DNA of 64,000 nt from Saussurea involucrata. Lineage: Eukaryota > Streptophyta > Magnoliopsida > Asterales > Asteraceae. The position numbers and the translations under genes were made by a program. Location of the stretch: NCBI GenBank assembly GCA_033807775.1, contig CM066320.1, positions 185,488,784 through 185,552,783 of the forward strand. The letters are read 5' to 3'. Position 1 is the stretch's first letter; each line of letters opens with the position of its first letter. The notes beneath the pieces were generated by a model. The model had not been told where the DNA came from, did no database searches, and saw nothing but the letters and a program-made list of their open reading frames with translations. Of the stretch, positions 33,195 through 45,059 are shown piece by piece.

Positions 33195-34164
33195 TGTTGA
33201 TCCAAACCCTCAGTGATTTGATAATGACCCTCTCTTATATACTTAGTGAAAATTGTAAGTAAACAATATGTATCAGAGTTTCACTATCGCTGATAAGTAC
33301 TAAGATCTTACAGTACCGCTGATAGGAACTCTCGCTCTTTTAAATTAAACATTCAGCGAACACTGTTCTTCATTAATACTCTGAGTCTGTTCAGTCATTA
33401 TGATAATCGCTGATAAGTTAGTTGTTTACTTATGATCCCTGAAGACAAGTTTCACGTCAACAAAGGTTCTACGCTAAAGTCGAAGATCAAGCTCAAGAAC
33501 CAACGACAAGTCTCCTAATGAACTGATGCTGATCAGCGAAGACTCAGATTTGTCCACTCAACGTGAAGTATCAAGTACAAGACTTCAGCTATCGCTGAAC
33601 TTTATCATTCGTTGAATAGTAAATGATAATCGCTGAATCAACGAAAGCTGATCATGAAGTCCTCCGTACAAAGTACTTTTATCTTAACCTCCCTTGCACG
33701 ACTCCGTACGAAATGTCAGAAAAGAACCTCCGACTGTCTGAAATCGTACAACCATTCTGATACTACACTGTTCATCCATGCGGCTACTAAGGTTGTCAAC
33801 AAAGGTCAATGACATGCAACCAACCAGCTGATGACACGTGTAAAGTGTATACTGACTTGCATTAAATGCATGCAGTATATAAAGAGATGAACCCACTTCA
33901 TTTGAAGTAACTTGCTAACTCTGGACAAGTTCAATCTCTTATCTCAAGATAGGTTATTATTAGTAATTTCCTTATCTCTCTTAGTGCAAGAAACCTTAGT
34001 GTTCCAACTTGTTTAGATTTAGGTTTATCCTTAATCTTGTTTCCGCAACAAGCTGTAAATTGTTAATGATTTATCAATAAACAATTTAGAAAAGTAAAAT
34101 CTGTGTGTTTGTATTCAACCCCCCCCCCCCTTCTACAAACTTGTATAGGCCTTCGGGACCAACA
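33195..34164 (+). repeat. 3' LTR of element B
   Basis: 970 bp. Compared with the 5' LTR, 9 of the 10 substitutions fall in 33476-33671. C run of 12. Confidence 0.96.
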
Positions 34165-34890
34165 GCAACGCATGCAGGCGTGGCATCAACGACCTATTTC
34201 CAAAGCTGGGTCGCACTACTCTTATTTCCAAAGTGGGTCGCACTACCGTTATTCAAGTTGCAACCAAAGTGATCCCGATATATTTCACGAGTGTTTTATG
34301 CTCCATGAAACCACAGTGTCGAAGTTAGAGCTTATGATGAATTCATTTTAGGGGGTTCCAAGAAGGATGGCTCATGTTTGATTGAGTGCTTTCTTTGGGA
34401 TCGAATTTATACACCAAAAAAGTACGGGAGTCTTGGCTATCCGAATCTCACATCCTTCAACTTGGCTATGTTGGGAAAGCAAGGTTGACGACTTCTCTCC
34501 AACCCGGATACTCTTGTTGGTAAGATCTTCAAAGCTAAATATTACCTGAAAGGGACTTCCTTGAGGCCCGCTTAGGTACTCACATAGTTTCATATGTAAG
34601 AGCATTTGGAATTATCAACTGGTCATTAGAAAAAGTTATCGATGGAAGATACATAATGGATGTGTATCAAGGTATGGCAAAACCCATGGCTTTGCGATGA
34701 TCATACTTTCGGTTGGAGACCCCGTGTAACGGTGAGATGCGTGCGATTCGAGTTTCCGATTTATTTCTTCCAAACTCTTTTGAGTGGGATATGACTAAAG
34801 TTGGGTCTCTATTATCTACACGTGACAGGAAATAAATCCTTAACATTCCTCCAATTTCGAATTCTTGCCCGGATAGAATCATTTGGCATT
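34165..34890 (+). pseudogene. L1-type LINE ORF2 fragment, part 2
   Basis: Continues the frame of 20873-21165 with RMQAWHQRPISKAG, then HETTVSKLELMMNSF and, through several frameshifts and stops, a region resembling the L1 tail (SDLFLPNSFEWD). Ends without a poly(A) tail. Degenerate before element B split it. Confidence 0.82.
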
Positions 34891-36109
34891 GGACTCTAAT
34901 AACTCTCATTTTGAATGCCATTTACATTTCATTAGTGTATCTTTTTATTCACCTTTTAGTGTGTGATTTCCTTTTATTGCTTATTTATTTATTTCATTTG
35001 AAGTTGTTGAGGATAAAAGTTTGTGTTTTGATTAATGTACGTGTCGTTTTTTGGAGCTCATGAGTCATTGTGGCGAGCACCAATGTTTCTTCTTCCGTTT
35101 GACTAGAAGACAATCTTTGTAATGTCTCTTTCTCCCTGCTCAAGTCTTTCAAAAAGAATAGGTCAAGCTTGAGAAAAAAAAACAAGCTATGAAATGTCAC
35201 TTCTCCCCTCGCAAGTCATTTTAATCTCATTTCCCCCCTTCACCTATATAAAAGAGCTTGAGAGTTCATGTAGAGGAAGACTTTGAACCTTGAACTCCAA
35301 CAATGTAGAAGCTTAAGGCTTAACTTGTATTTCATTTTCTTAGTTTAGATGTAATTTACTTTCTACACTTCAATTATGTTGACTATTGTGGCGACACTTG
35401 CCACAATGACGAATTTCAGTTTAATGCAATTTAAAATTGAATACTTATTTTCTTATATTATGCCCTTTATTTTAAGTATTAATTAACCTCCATTGGGTGT
35501 GGTTGTAAGGTGAACCTTAAGGTAAAATGTAACACTTGAGCAATCAATACCCCTCAAGACGTGACTTAGTAATCACAATGTGACACTAGTTAAGATTTAG
35601 CATATGAGAAATGAAATTTTTGATTAAAACCAAACATCCAAAGATAACATCCTTGATGGATCATTTTTTTTTCATTTGTTGACCAACGACAAAGAACCTC
35701 TCCATCATGGATAAATCCATCTCCTAAGAGAAAACTTAGAAAAATGTGATGGTATTGATCATGTTGAAACTAGACCAAGGAAGAAAAGGACAATAAAAGT
35801 TAAAAGTACTCTGCAATATAGAACTTTTGTTATGTGGACTAGAAGATTAAGTCATTTACCAATTCAAACTTCATTCATGCATCAAAGAAACCTGTTATAT
35901 GACCATATTTATACTCTGGCTTATCATAACTCTTGCAACCTATTGCTTTTCATATTCATAGGTTACACAACCATTTGTCTACCAAAATATAAATCATATT
36001 TATACTAAATAAATGTCTAAATAGTAATAATAATTTATCAATTAATACTTTGAATCACTCTTCAACATATCATATTGTTTTCAAAGGATTAATGACCATG
36101 TATTCACTA
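34891..36109. other. Intergenic stretch without a recognised gene
   Basis: AT-rich. CTATATAAAAGAGC (near 35245) resembles a TATA box and could be an LTR relic. A short inverted repeat ATTGTGGC...GCCACAAT is near 35385. Nothing else supportable. Confidence 0.5.
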
Positions 36110-37053
36110 TGTTGGGTCACTTAAGATTTGAAGATGACCTCCAGTCTTTCAGTTTTACACATTTCATACTTAGAATAATTTTTAGGTTCTTTACAAGCAG
36201 CTTAATTATATAAAAATGTTTGGTGAAGTCGAAGATCAACCGAAGAAACAAAGTAGAAGTGTATCTTCAAAGAGGATTGAAGATGGACTTCTCAGCCAAA
36301 GGTTAAGCTGCTACTTGAAGACATCCTAAGTCTTCGGCCAACACTACTTGAAGACATCTTAGGCAAGATACTTGAAGACATCTTAGAGAGACATCTTAGA
36401 GAGACATCTTAGGCAAGATACTTGAAGACATCTTAGGAAAGATATTTGAAGGCATCTTCAGGAAGGATCACTTGACGACATCTTCGGCAAAGAAGTCTTC
36501 GGCAGGTATTGTACTTTATCTGCAAAATATATTTGTGATATCTTGCACTGATGGAGACATCATGATCAGAAAAAGGTTGTTTGGCTTTCTTATCTCTTTC
36601 AAGAAAGATCAACTACAACACGCTGCAGGTCAACGCTTCAAGACAAAAGGTACATCTCAGTACTTTTCAGAAGACTTGCCTTCCTACCCCTGATTGACAA
36701 ATGTCCATGCATTTAATGCATGAGGCACTATATAAAGAGATCGTCTTCAACCTTGCAAAGATTACCAGTTTACAAACTCTCAAGACTCACAAGTGGTGGC
36801 ATTTTTCTCTTTCAAGAAGTTCATTGTTTTCTAAGTGTATTTTCAATTGTTCTTCATTCTCGGTGTGACTTTGTGTTAGATTGTTTGAATAGATTTTATC
36901 TGTTCTGTTCCGTAACAATCTTTAAGTTTTCTATGTGTAATTCTTGATTTAAATCAATAAAGAATTAATTAAGTGAAATTTTTTGTGTATTGTATTCAAC
37001 CCCCCCTTCTACAATACTTGTTTATCTTTGCTACTCCATAGCTGGGACCAACA
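36110..37053 (+). repeat. 5' LTR of element C
   Basis: 944 bp, TGTTGGG...CCAACA. It starts like A/B (TGTTG ... GATTTGAAGATGACC versus GATTTGATAATGACC), has the same TATA block, AATAAAG near 36957 and a C run before TTCTACAA. U3 carries the array at 36314-36490. Confidence 0.8.
36314..36490 (+). repeat. Short-motif array in U3 of element C
   Basis: CTTGAAGACATC at 36314, 36348, 36371 and 36421, with variants (GAGAGACATCTTAG twice, TTGAAGGCATCTTC, TTGACGACATCTTC). About eight copies in 177 bp. Confidence 0.85.
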
Positions 37054-37098
37054 AGTGGTATCAGAGCGGGACAGTTTATCTAATAAACTTGATGTGCA

Positions 37099-40000
37099 AT
37101 GGCTTCATCTTCTTCCTTAAACAATGTTTCCTCTCAAAACTCTAATGCTGGATCATACGACAATGGCTCTATAGCCAAACCACCAAAGTTTAACCCTAAT
37201 AACTTCTCTTTGTGGAAAAGTCGTATGATGCTTTTCCTAGAAGGAGTTGACAGCTGATATCCTACCATACTCCATGAAGGACCTCTTGTTCCTAGAGTTT
37301 GGGATCGTTATAATGGCAAAAATAAAGATGAGGATGGTGATGAGTCTTCTTCTGATGAGGAAGAACGAACACCTGCTACTGGGAGATACATTGTAAAGGA
37401 CCCAATAAGTACAATGATGAAGATAAACGTCTTATAGCTCTTGACACTAAAGTCAGAGCCATCATTGCCCTCTCTCTGCCTGATGAGGTGTATCACTCTC
37501 TTGTAAACTTCTCTACTGCTAAGGAAATGTGGTCCACTTTGTGTGTCCTTTATGAAGGTACTTCTGAAGTGAAAAAGAGCAGAAAGATCGCTCTTGTTAG
37601 AAAATATGAACTGTTTTCTCATGAAAAAGGAGAATCTCTTTTTGACTACTACAACCGTTTTAACGGTATGCTTAATGATCTTAAGTTGTTGGGTCGCATT
37701 TATGACAATGAGGAAGTCTTATGCAAGTTTATGGACTGTCTTCCTGATTTCTGGGAAAACATCTGCACATGCATTAAGACAACCAAGGACCTTGATCATA
37801 TGCCTTTCACTGTTCTTTATGGTACTCTCTTTAACTATGAGCAAACCAAGCTCCAAAGGAAGTCTGTCATTAAAGACATCAAAAGCTCTTCTCTAGCTCT
37901 TGTGAGTGACTCTTCCAAAAGATCTGTGTGCATTCCTGACAAGTGCTTATTTTACGTATTTTTATATCAAAATCACCCTATAATTAGTGTTAATTAGTTG
38001 TCAAGAGTACCATTGTTAAATTGAGTTTTAGTTTTTTTTATTGTAAATATATTTATGTTAAAATGAAAAATAAAATAATTGAAAGGAAAACAAAAAGAAA
38101 AAAAAATATTTAAATTATATTGTTTGTTAGTTTAAAGAAAAGAAAAAAATTAATTAATTTGGTTGTGTTGTGTCATGTGTGTGTTATAAAGAAGCAAAAG
38201 AAAAGAAAAAAAAACAAAATTTTAATTTTGGTACTTGTGACTTCGTGGAACCAGCAGAAGAAGAAAAGAATTGCATTTATTTGGTCCTTATGATTATTCA
38301 TTTGTTTGGCAGGCCACCATTGCAATTTGCAAAAGTGAGAAAAAAAGGCCCACAACCCAGTAGCATGTCATGTGCAGCCCAGAAATGAAAAACGCAGCCA
38401 CACCTCCATCATCGTTCACACACAGCAGCAGCATGGAATCAACAGAGTCATATGCGACCGCGGCCTCAAGCCGCGGGCCAAACCGTGCGCCTCTAAATCA
38501 GGCGTGTGAGTTCTTTTGATGGTTACTAGGGTGAAGGGTTAAAGAGGGGGCTTTGAGGACAGTTTTTAGGGGGGAATCACCGGGTAAAAATCGATTTTGG
38601 AGACGGGAGAGCAAAAGGAGATCGATTGGGGAGCATTTCTCATCAATTTCTTGTCAATTCCTTTGGTAATTTCTTTTTAGTTTTAACCCTAGTTTTCATT
38701 CCAACACTAGTTTGATTAGATTTTGATGGTTGCACTTTGAGATCCCATTGTAATCGTTGGGACAAACCTATTTGCTTGATTTCCATTTTTAATGTCAATT
38801 TCGTTTGAGTTTTCAATTAACTTGAATCTCTTATGAAAGATTGTTAGTCAAAATATTAGATACGTAATTGTCTTTTGGTTTTGATGAGTAACAATGGAAC
38901 TCTTTGAATTCAATGGTTTTCAATTTGAGTTCTTGAAATCTTGCAATCAAGGCTATAATAAGTCGAGCTTACGATCTTATTGCTTTAAGTTGGTATTTTT
39001 CTAGTTCGATAAAGCTAATCACTTCTAAAGAAATTAAGAGCTTATTTAATTTCTTATTTGTGATTAAGATCCGGTTGAAGAGCTAATTTTAACCGGTGTA
39101 AATTAAGGAAAAATATAGGTCGTTAGAGCTTGTTAACGACTATAGTCAACTTAGGTTCGTTCTCTATGTTTACGGTTTTGGAATCAATGATAGGTAACAT
39201 CATCTTAATCGAAGTTAAACTAATGTTGGGTTTTATTTCGCTGTTTATAATTAATTTTAGTCATATGTTTAGTTTTTTCTTAATCAAATCCAACCCCCCT
39301 TTTTTTTACGTAACGTGTAGAAGTAAAATAATTGTCACGACCAATCCCTGTGGATTCGACATGACTTACCACTATTACAATTTATATTGTGATTTGGGAC
39401 AGTTAGAAAATAACAACTTATTATTTGACGGTCTCGACGCCCGTCAATTCCTAGAATCACATACCCTTCTGATTCTGAGCATAATAGTCAGGAAGATACC
39501 AATGATCATTCGGAGGCATATCTTAGTGATGTTGATGATGAAGGTGAGGAAACCCCTGTTGACCAACTGTCAGATGGCATGGCCATGCTGGCTGGTTACT
39601 CTAAACCTAGATCCCGTTTCTCTTCTGGTAAATCTAAAATTTCTAGAAAATCTTCTCAAAATTTCCCCAATCACTCTTCAAATGATAAATCAAATGAGGA
39701 ATGTTTTAAATGTGGGAAGAAAGGTAACTTTGCCTCTGAGTGCAGAAGCAAACTCTCTGAAAGTCCAAAGAACTCTTCCTCCGGTCGTTCTTTTTCAAAA
39801 TCGAGCAGATCCAGACCTGACACAAATTTCTCCTCCTCTAAAAAATTTGGCCAATCTGTTTCCTCTGTGAACTCTGAACGTGCTGAAAAGTACAAGGCTA
39901 AATACAAAAGAGAGAAAGAAAGAAATGAAATTCTTTCCAAAAAGGGAGAGGGTCTGCTGGCTTAGTCTCATGACTGGGCAGATGAACCCACATTTGACAG

Positions 40001-41213
40001 TGATAAGGACATGGCCAATATTTGTTTCATGGCAAAGATTGATGACATGAATGACTGTGAGGAAACTCCTTCCACTCTGGCTCTAGTTTCAATAGGATGT
40101 TCCTCCTCATCCACTCAGGTACATCCCTTTCAATCTCTTACTGATGCTGAAAAGATTGAAACATTTGACTCTTTAACTGTTGACTTCCATGATGCTAAAG
40201 ATGCTAAGAAAAAGGCAAATGCTCAGATAAAATCTCTCTCTTCTCAACTTCAAATCTGTCTTTCTCAACTAAAACATTTTGACAAAATCAAAGCTGAGCT
40301 TGAAGATCTGAAAACCATAAATTTCACTCTTGCTAAAGAGAAAAATAAGTTGTTCAAAAGACTTAAAAAGGAACAAGAAACCGTGAAAAAGTAGACTAGC
40401 TCTTCTAAGAACTTAGAAAAGATTTTTCAAGACCAAATGAATTGTGATGACAAATATGGACTTGGTTTTGGCAAAACGGACATTGACTCTTCCTTAGATG
40501 TTCATGCTTCAACTTCCTTTGTGCTCCCTCCTTTGTATGAGTCCTCTGAACACCATTCAAGTGATTCTCATTCAATGAACTCTACTGATCTTTCTGAAGC
40601 CTTGAAGTTTGGGATGTTCATCAAAGCTAAAGGCAATGACTCAACTTCTGAAGTTGAAGAAGCCCAAGGCTCTAATGACCCTCCCAAACCTATTCATGAG
40701 CTGATGAAATCCTTACACATAGATGAAGCCTCTTCCTCTGAACCTAAGCCTCCAAAGATTCCCAAAAGAGAATTCCAACCTCATTCAAAAGGATCTTCCA
40801 TTTCTAACAAAGGAAAACCAGTAGCCAATTCCCATCCTAAAAGAAAAGTTCCAAAGAAACATTCTGATAAATCTTCTACCCCATTCGTCGGTCTGTGCTC
40901 CTGAAAAAGTCAAATCCCAAAGAATCCTCTCATTCACCAACCTTCAACCCTTACAAGGGAATTCTAGGATCCACACCGCTTGCTTCATCCTCTTCAGCCA
41001 AGATCATAAAAGTCATTGTGAAAGGTCAAAGCAAGGAAAATGGTCAAAGCTTTAAAAGGTTTTATTTATAGAAAATGCTATAACTGTGGTGACACTTTTC
41101 ATATGGCTAAAGACTATCCTCTTGAAAGAATGTACATGAACTCCTCTAAAGATCTCTCTACTTCTTCTTCTAACCCAAAAGGACCCATCTCCAAATGGGT
41201 ATCAAGGAACTAA
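37099..41213 (+). pseudogene. gag: Gag of element C, broken, interrupted by a solo LTR
   Basis: ATG 37099; N-terminus shares DNGSIAKPPKF and LWKSRMMLFLEGVD with A/B. In-frame TGA at 37255, a frameshift near 37390-37440, then MYHSLVNFSTAKEMW-type Gag to 37936. The solo LTR 37937-39446 follows and the frame resumes. More stops at 39963 (TAG) and 40392 (TAG) and a frameshift near 40905. The first knuckle reads CFKCGKKGNFASEC (His to Asn) and the second CYNCGDTFHMAKDY (last Cys to Tyr), so both have lost a ligand. Ends KWVSRN, TAA at 41211. Confidence 0.85.
37937..39446 (+). mobile_element. Solo LTR (probable Ty3/gypsy Athila/Tat type) in gag of element C
   Basis: 1510 bp, TGACAAG...CCCGTCA, flanked by 5-bp attcc copies (37932-37936, 39447-39451). 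No internal region or second LTR, hence a solo LTR. It contains CCCTGTGGATTCGA, matched by CCCTGTGGGATCGA (minus strand) in the Athila LTR at 42986-44686. Confidence 0.88.
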
Positions 41214-41230
41214 TTCTTCTGTGACTGCAG
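41199..41230 (+). other. Gag-pol junction with intron-like signals (element C)
   Basis: TGG|GTATC, CTAAT with the gag stop, pyrimidine-rich stretch, ACTGCAG|GTC. 32 nt, so gag and pol are in different raw frames; removal would join them in frame. Confidence 0.5.
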
Positions 41231-42985
41231 GTCTTCGGACATCAACAGATCTGGTATCTGGATAGTGGATGTTCGCGTCACATGACTGGAAATAAATCTC
41301 TTCTTGTTAACTTCGTGTCGGCTAAAGGTCCATCTGTTACCTTTGGCGATAATTCTCGAGGCAGTACTAAAGGCTACGGAACTCTCTCTAATGGTTCCGT
41401 CACCTTTAATAAAGTAGCGTATGTTGAAGGCTTGATGCACAATCTCTTGAGCATAAGTCAACTGTGTCATATTGGGTACAAAGTAATCTTTGAACTGTCC
41501 ATATGTACGGTGGTTGACAAAGACATGCAAGCTGTACTTTCCGGCTACAAAAAAGAAAATGTCTATGTTATAGACATGGGACAAAGTTCGTCTTTTGGAA
41601 CAAACATTTGTTTTGTCTCTGAAATTCTGCCAAGATCAGCTGGCTTTGGCAGAAGCGTCTCTCTCACCTCAACTTCAAAACCTTGAACTCTCTCTCCTCT
41701 AAAGAGCTCGTGTCTGGAATGCCAAAGCTGACATTTGTGAAAGAAAAGCTGTGTGCTGCTTGTGAGAAGGGAAAGCTCACAAAATCCTCGTTCAAATCCA
41801 AGCAATGCTTCTCCATCTCTCAACCTCTTCAGATGCTGCACATGGATGTGGACCAGTCAGCACTCCAAGCCTTGGTGGAAGAAGGTACATTCTTGTTATT
41901 ATTGATGAATTTACACGTTACACTTGGGTATTTTTTCTCAGGTATAAAAGTGATACTTCTGAAGAAATCATAAAGTTCATCAAAAGGTCTGAAGTAATGA
42001 ATGGACAGCTGGTGAGATCTAAAATAAGTGACAATGACACTGAATTCAAAAACAGTGTCTTGGATGACTTCTTCACTGAAAATGACATCTCTCAGAAATT
42101 TTCAGCTGTACGGACTCCACAACAAAATGGTGTGGTGGAGAGAAAGAACAGGACGTTGTGTGAAGCTGCAAGATCCATGCTGAGTGAATCTCACCTGCCT
42201 ACCTATTTTAAGGCTGAAGCAATTAATACTGCATGCTTTACCCAAAATAGGTCCGTTATTGTAAAAAGACATAATAAGACTCCTTATGAAGTCTTTTATG
42301 GGAGGAAACCAAACATCAACTTTCTTCATGTCTTTGGGTGTGTCTGCTATATATTAAATGATAGAGAAAACCTGGGCAAGTTTGATCCTAAAGCAGATGC
42401 AGACATCTTTATGGGTTATTCTCTCACCTCCAAAGCATTCAGGGTCTACAACCTTCGGAGAAAAAGTATTGATGAATCAATACATGTCAAATTTGATGAC
42501 CTCAAAGTATCATCCCTTTCCTCAGATGATGATGAATTAAATAGTTGGATCACCTCTTGTATTGGTGATGGTTCTTCTTCTACTTCACCTAACCCAACTA
42601 TCCCTGTACCTTCTCCTCAAAATCCTGTCTCTCAAGACAATAACTCTTCCACATCTTCAAACCCTTCTACAAACCAAGAAGAAAATCCTCAGCCGATCCA
42701 AACTTCCCAAAACCGAAATTCTCTTCAAAACACTACTCTCCCTCAACCATCAAATATTCCCTCTTCATCAAATCCACCTAATCTTCCCTCCTTCAATCCT
42801 CCTGAAGATTTACCCTATACATCTCACTCACAACCTTCTTTTCCTCCAGCTTTGCCTCCTGCACTTAAATGGACCAAAGATCATCCAATTGATCAAATAA
42901 TTGGTGATCAACAAGCTAGTGTCCAAACTAGACGAGGAGTTGGTAACATATGTCTCTATGTGAACTTTCTGTCCATCATAGAGCC
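41231..42985 (+). pseudogene. pol: Ty1/copia pol 5' part of element C (PR, integrase)
   Basis: Begins VFGHQQIWYLDSGCSRHMTG (protease), followed by the AYVEGLMHNLLSISQL block. A frameshift near 41640 separates it from the GAG-pre-integrase (RLSHLNF-like) part and another near 41850 from the integrase core (IIDEFTRYTWVFFLR). The second catalytic region reads SDNDTEF instead of SDHGTEF; TPQQNGVVERKNRT is kept. The Ser/Pro-rich linker ends at YVNFLSIIEP, after which homology is lost at the Athila LTR. No RT here. Confidence 0.88.
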
Positions 42986-44686
42986 TGTTCGCTCTGATTT
43001 GATACTACCCCTGCTAAAAAGAAACAAGAATAATATTAGAAATGCAAGAGGGTAATATCAAACCAGAGATGTGTGTATTGTTGAGAGAGTTATCAGCAAT
43101 ATCAGTCAGAAATAAACCATGACGCAAGTATACATCTCAGTCTATTATCGTCTTCTAACAAGTAATAATGGTACAAAAGTACCGAATATCGATCCCACAG
43201 GGAAACGTGGAAAATTTTCTCTTTAAAGATCCAATTATTTAAAAGCAGGTTTCAGATGGCGAATGCGAATGTAATCTTTTGTTGGGAGTTTGTTGTTAAC
43301 AACTAATGAAAATTAACAATTATAAGAGGAAACCACGGGGTATAAAGGTCCATTGGGATTAGATTAATAATTAGATATCGAGATGAGACAGTATTCTTCA
43401 GTTATCTCAAGTGTCGAATATTTCATGATACAACGTACTAGTTGTCAGTTGGTCAATTGTGATCCACCACAAAATATAACCTTGATTTAAATAATGTCAG
43501 ACAATCATACCATACGATACACCTTTTTATCCTTTTATTAGTCTTGGTCCCAATTTCTCTTTATACCCCGAACTAAGGCGATTATCCCATCATCGTTCAG
43601 ATTCCAATTATAAAAGATTTACGAGTTTTAAAACAAATAATGGAAATGGACAATGCGTTAATTAAATTAAACTTACTTGAGTGGAACGTCGTGAATTGTT
43701 GCACAAGTTATCAAAGCTTTGAGAAAAGTTACTAATTTAACATGACAATTATGGAAGCTAAATGTAACGTGCATTTGAGACGAGAGAAAAGATGGAACTT
43801 TTGTGAAATCACTTACCAAACCGTGAACCAATTTTACTTGGGAATCCAAAGTGATTAATTCAGACTTCCGGCTTATATTGCAAGTGAGATTACGCGAGAA
43901 CCAAGTTTTATCAAAAGTCGAGAATGAGAGTAAGGAAAGAGAATCGTAAGTTGTTTGCAAGATTAATTAAAAGCGTGATTTGGAAAGCGGTTAAAGTTAA
44001 CTAAGATGAGTTTGAGAAGTTGACGAGTTTAAGGATTAAAGAGTGAGTTTAAGAGTTTAAGAGTTAGGAAAACGAGTTTAAGAGATTAAGAGCTGTGAAA
44101 GCTAATTTAAGAGTTTAAGAGTTAGGAAAACGAGTTTAAGAGTCCTCAAGCAACTTTATTAAGAAAAATTAAAATTTGAGCTATTTTATTTATTGTAAAT
44201 TTGTCGCAATTTTCCCAATCTCTTAACATATGTCTCAATCATCCTTTGATTCTTGTTATTCACACGACATGTATCGATAGCGTTTTGTAAAATGACATCT
44301 CTCAACTTACTCACAAAAAAATGTCAATCCATAGGCTAGCCGCAAAATTTCTGTTTAATTAAAATCATAATGCAACCGGTATCGGGGGTGAGTGTTTGGC
44401 TTTTTGTTTTGGTAAAAATGGTGATTTTTACTAAAATGTTTTTCTCGAAAATTTTCAAAATCGGCACAATTTTTCTGCCTTCTCTTTTTGGTGATTTTGA
44501 GATGAGACACATTGGTCCTGTCGGTGTCTTTGACACTTTCTTGATGTGAGGAAAAACAAATGCGAAGCTTTGCTTCTTTTTGCATTGTTAAATCCTCTTT
44601 TCTTTTTGTGAGTGCGACGCATTTTGCGAAGGGGTGTGCACTTTAAAATGATATGGTGTCGAATTTTTATATGAGTTACCATGTCA
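42986..44686 (-). repeat. 3' LTR of the Athila-type element (boundaries inferred)
   Basis: 1701 bp between the end of element C homology (TG at 42986) and the TGACATGG start on the minus strand at 44686, next to the polypurine tract. No partner LTR to compare. Includes GAGTTTAAGAGTT-type direct repeats (43995-44150). Confidence 0.55.
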
Positions 44687-44698
44687 TTTCCCCTCCCT
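44687..44698 (-). other. Polypurine tract (Athila-type)
   Basis: AGGGAGGGGAAA on the minus strand directly before the LTR. Confidence 0.6.
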
Positions 44699-45059
44699 AA
44701 AATTTAGAAGGGTTCAATGTCCTCATTGGACAACCATCGATCAAGCGAAAAAATTGGCTTTTTATTGTGTATGGTGTGGTTGCAAAAATGATTTTAACAA
44801 AAAATTGAAACAAAAAATTCGGGGGCTAGTTCTAGTGACATGAAATGTGCAGGTGAGAAAACTTTCCGTTTTACGCGGGCTATCAAACAAGCATGCGTCT
44901 AACAATCCTCAAAGCATGAAATAAACATATGATAATATCAAGCAAAAATTACTCCAAATTCCCAATCCAAAATCCCAAATATAAGCGATGAAGTTAAAGT
45001 GCAATTTATTAAAGTGCGCAAAAAAATAAAATGGATAGAGTCGTGGAATTGAACCTGTC

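Larger units (their letters stand above)
21166..34164 (+). mobile_element. Sirevirus-type Ty1/copia retrotransposon B, complete (12,999 bp)
   Basis: Both LTRs present, flanked by identical gcaac copies (21161-21165, 34165-34169), inserted in a LINE. Order: LTR, primer site, gag, pol, internal promoter-like block, spliced-looking post-pol gene, polypurine tract, LTR. The LTRs differ by 10 substitutions and one C-run indel in about 969 bp; at an assumed 1.3e-8 per site per year this is about 0.4 million years. Pol has a frameshift and two stops, so movement would have needed another copy, or the lesions arose later. Confidence 0.97.
36110..42985 (+). mobile_element. Sirevirus-type Ty1/copia retrotransposon C, degenerate, 3' part outside the window
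   Basis: 5' LTR, primer site (TGGTATCAGAGC, 37056-37067), gag and the protease and integrase parts of pol. Homology stops near 42985, where the Athila-type LTR begins. RT, RNase H and 3' LTR are presumably beyond the right edge. The five bases before the LTR are cacta. Gag holds a solo LTR. Proteins are related to A and B but clearly diverged. Confidence 0.85.

Noticed and set aside
36361..36480. CRISPR-like appearance of the repeated GAAGACATC array
   Set aside because: Plant DNA; repeats are short, irregularly spaced and without unique spacers.
36472..36947. Two short frames in the LTR of element C
   Set aside because: They fall in U3/R sequence with repeats and a TATA box; no coding support.
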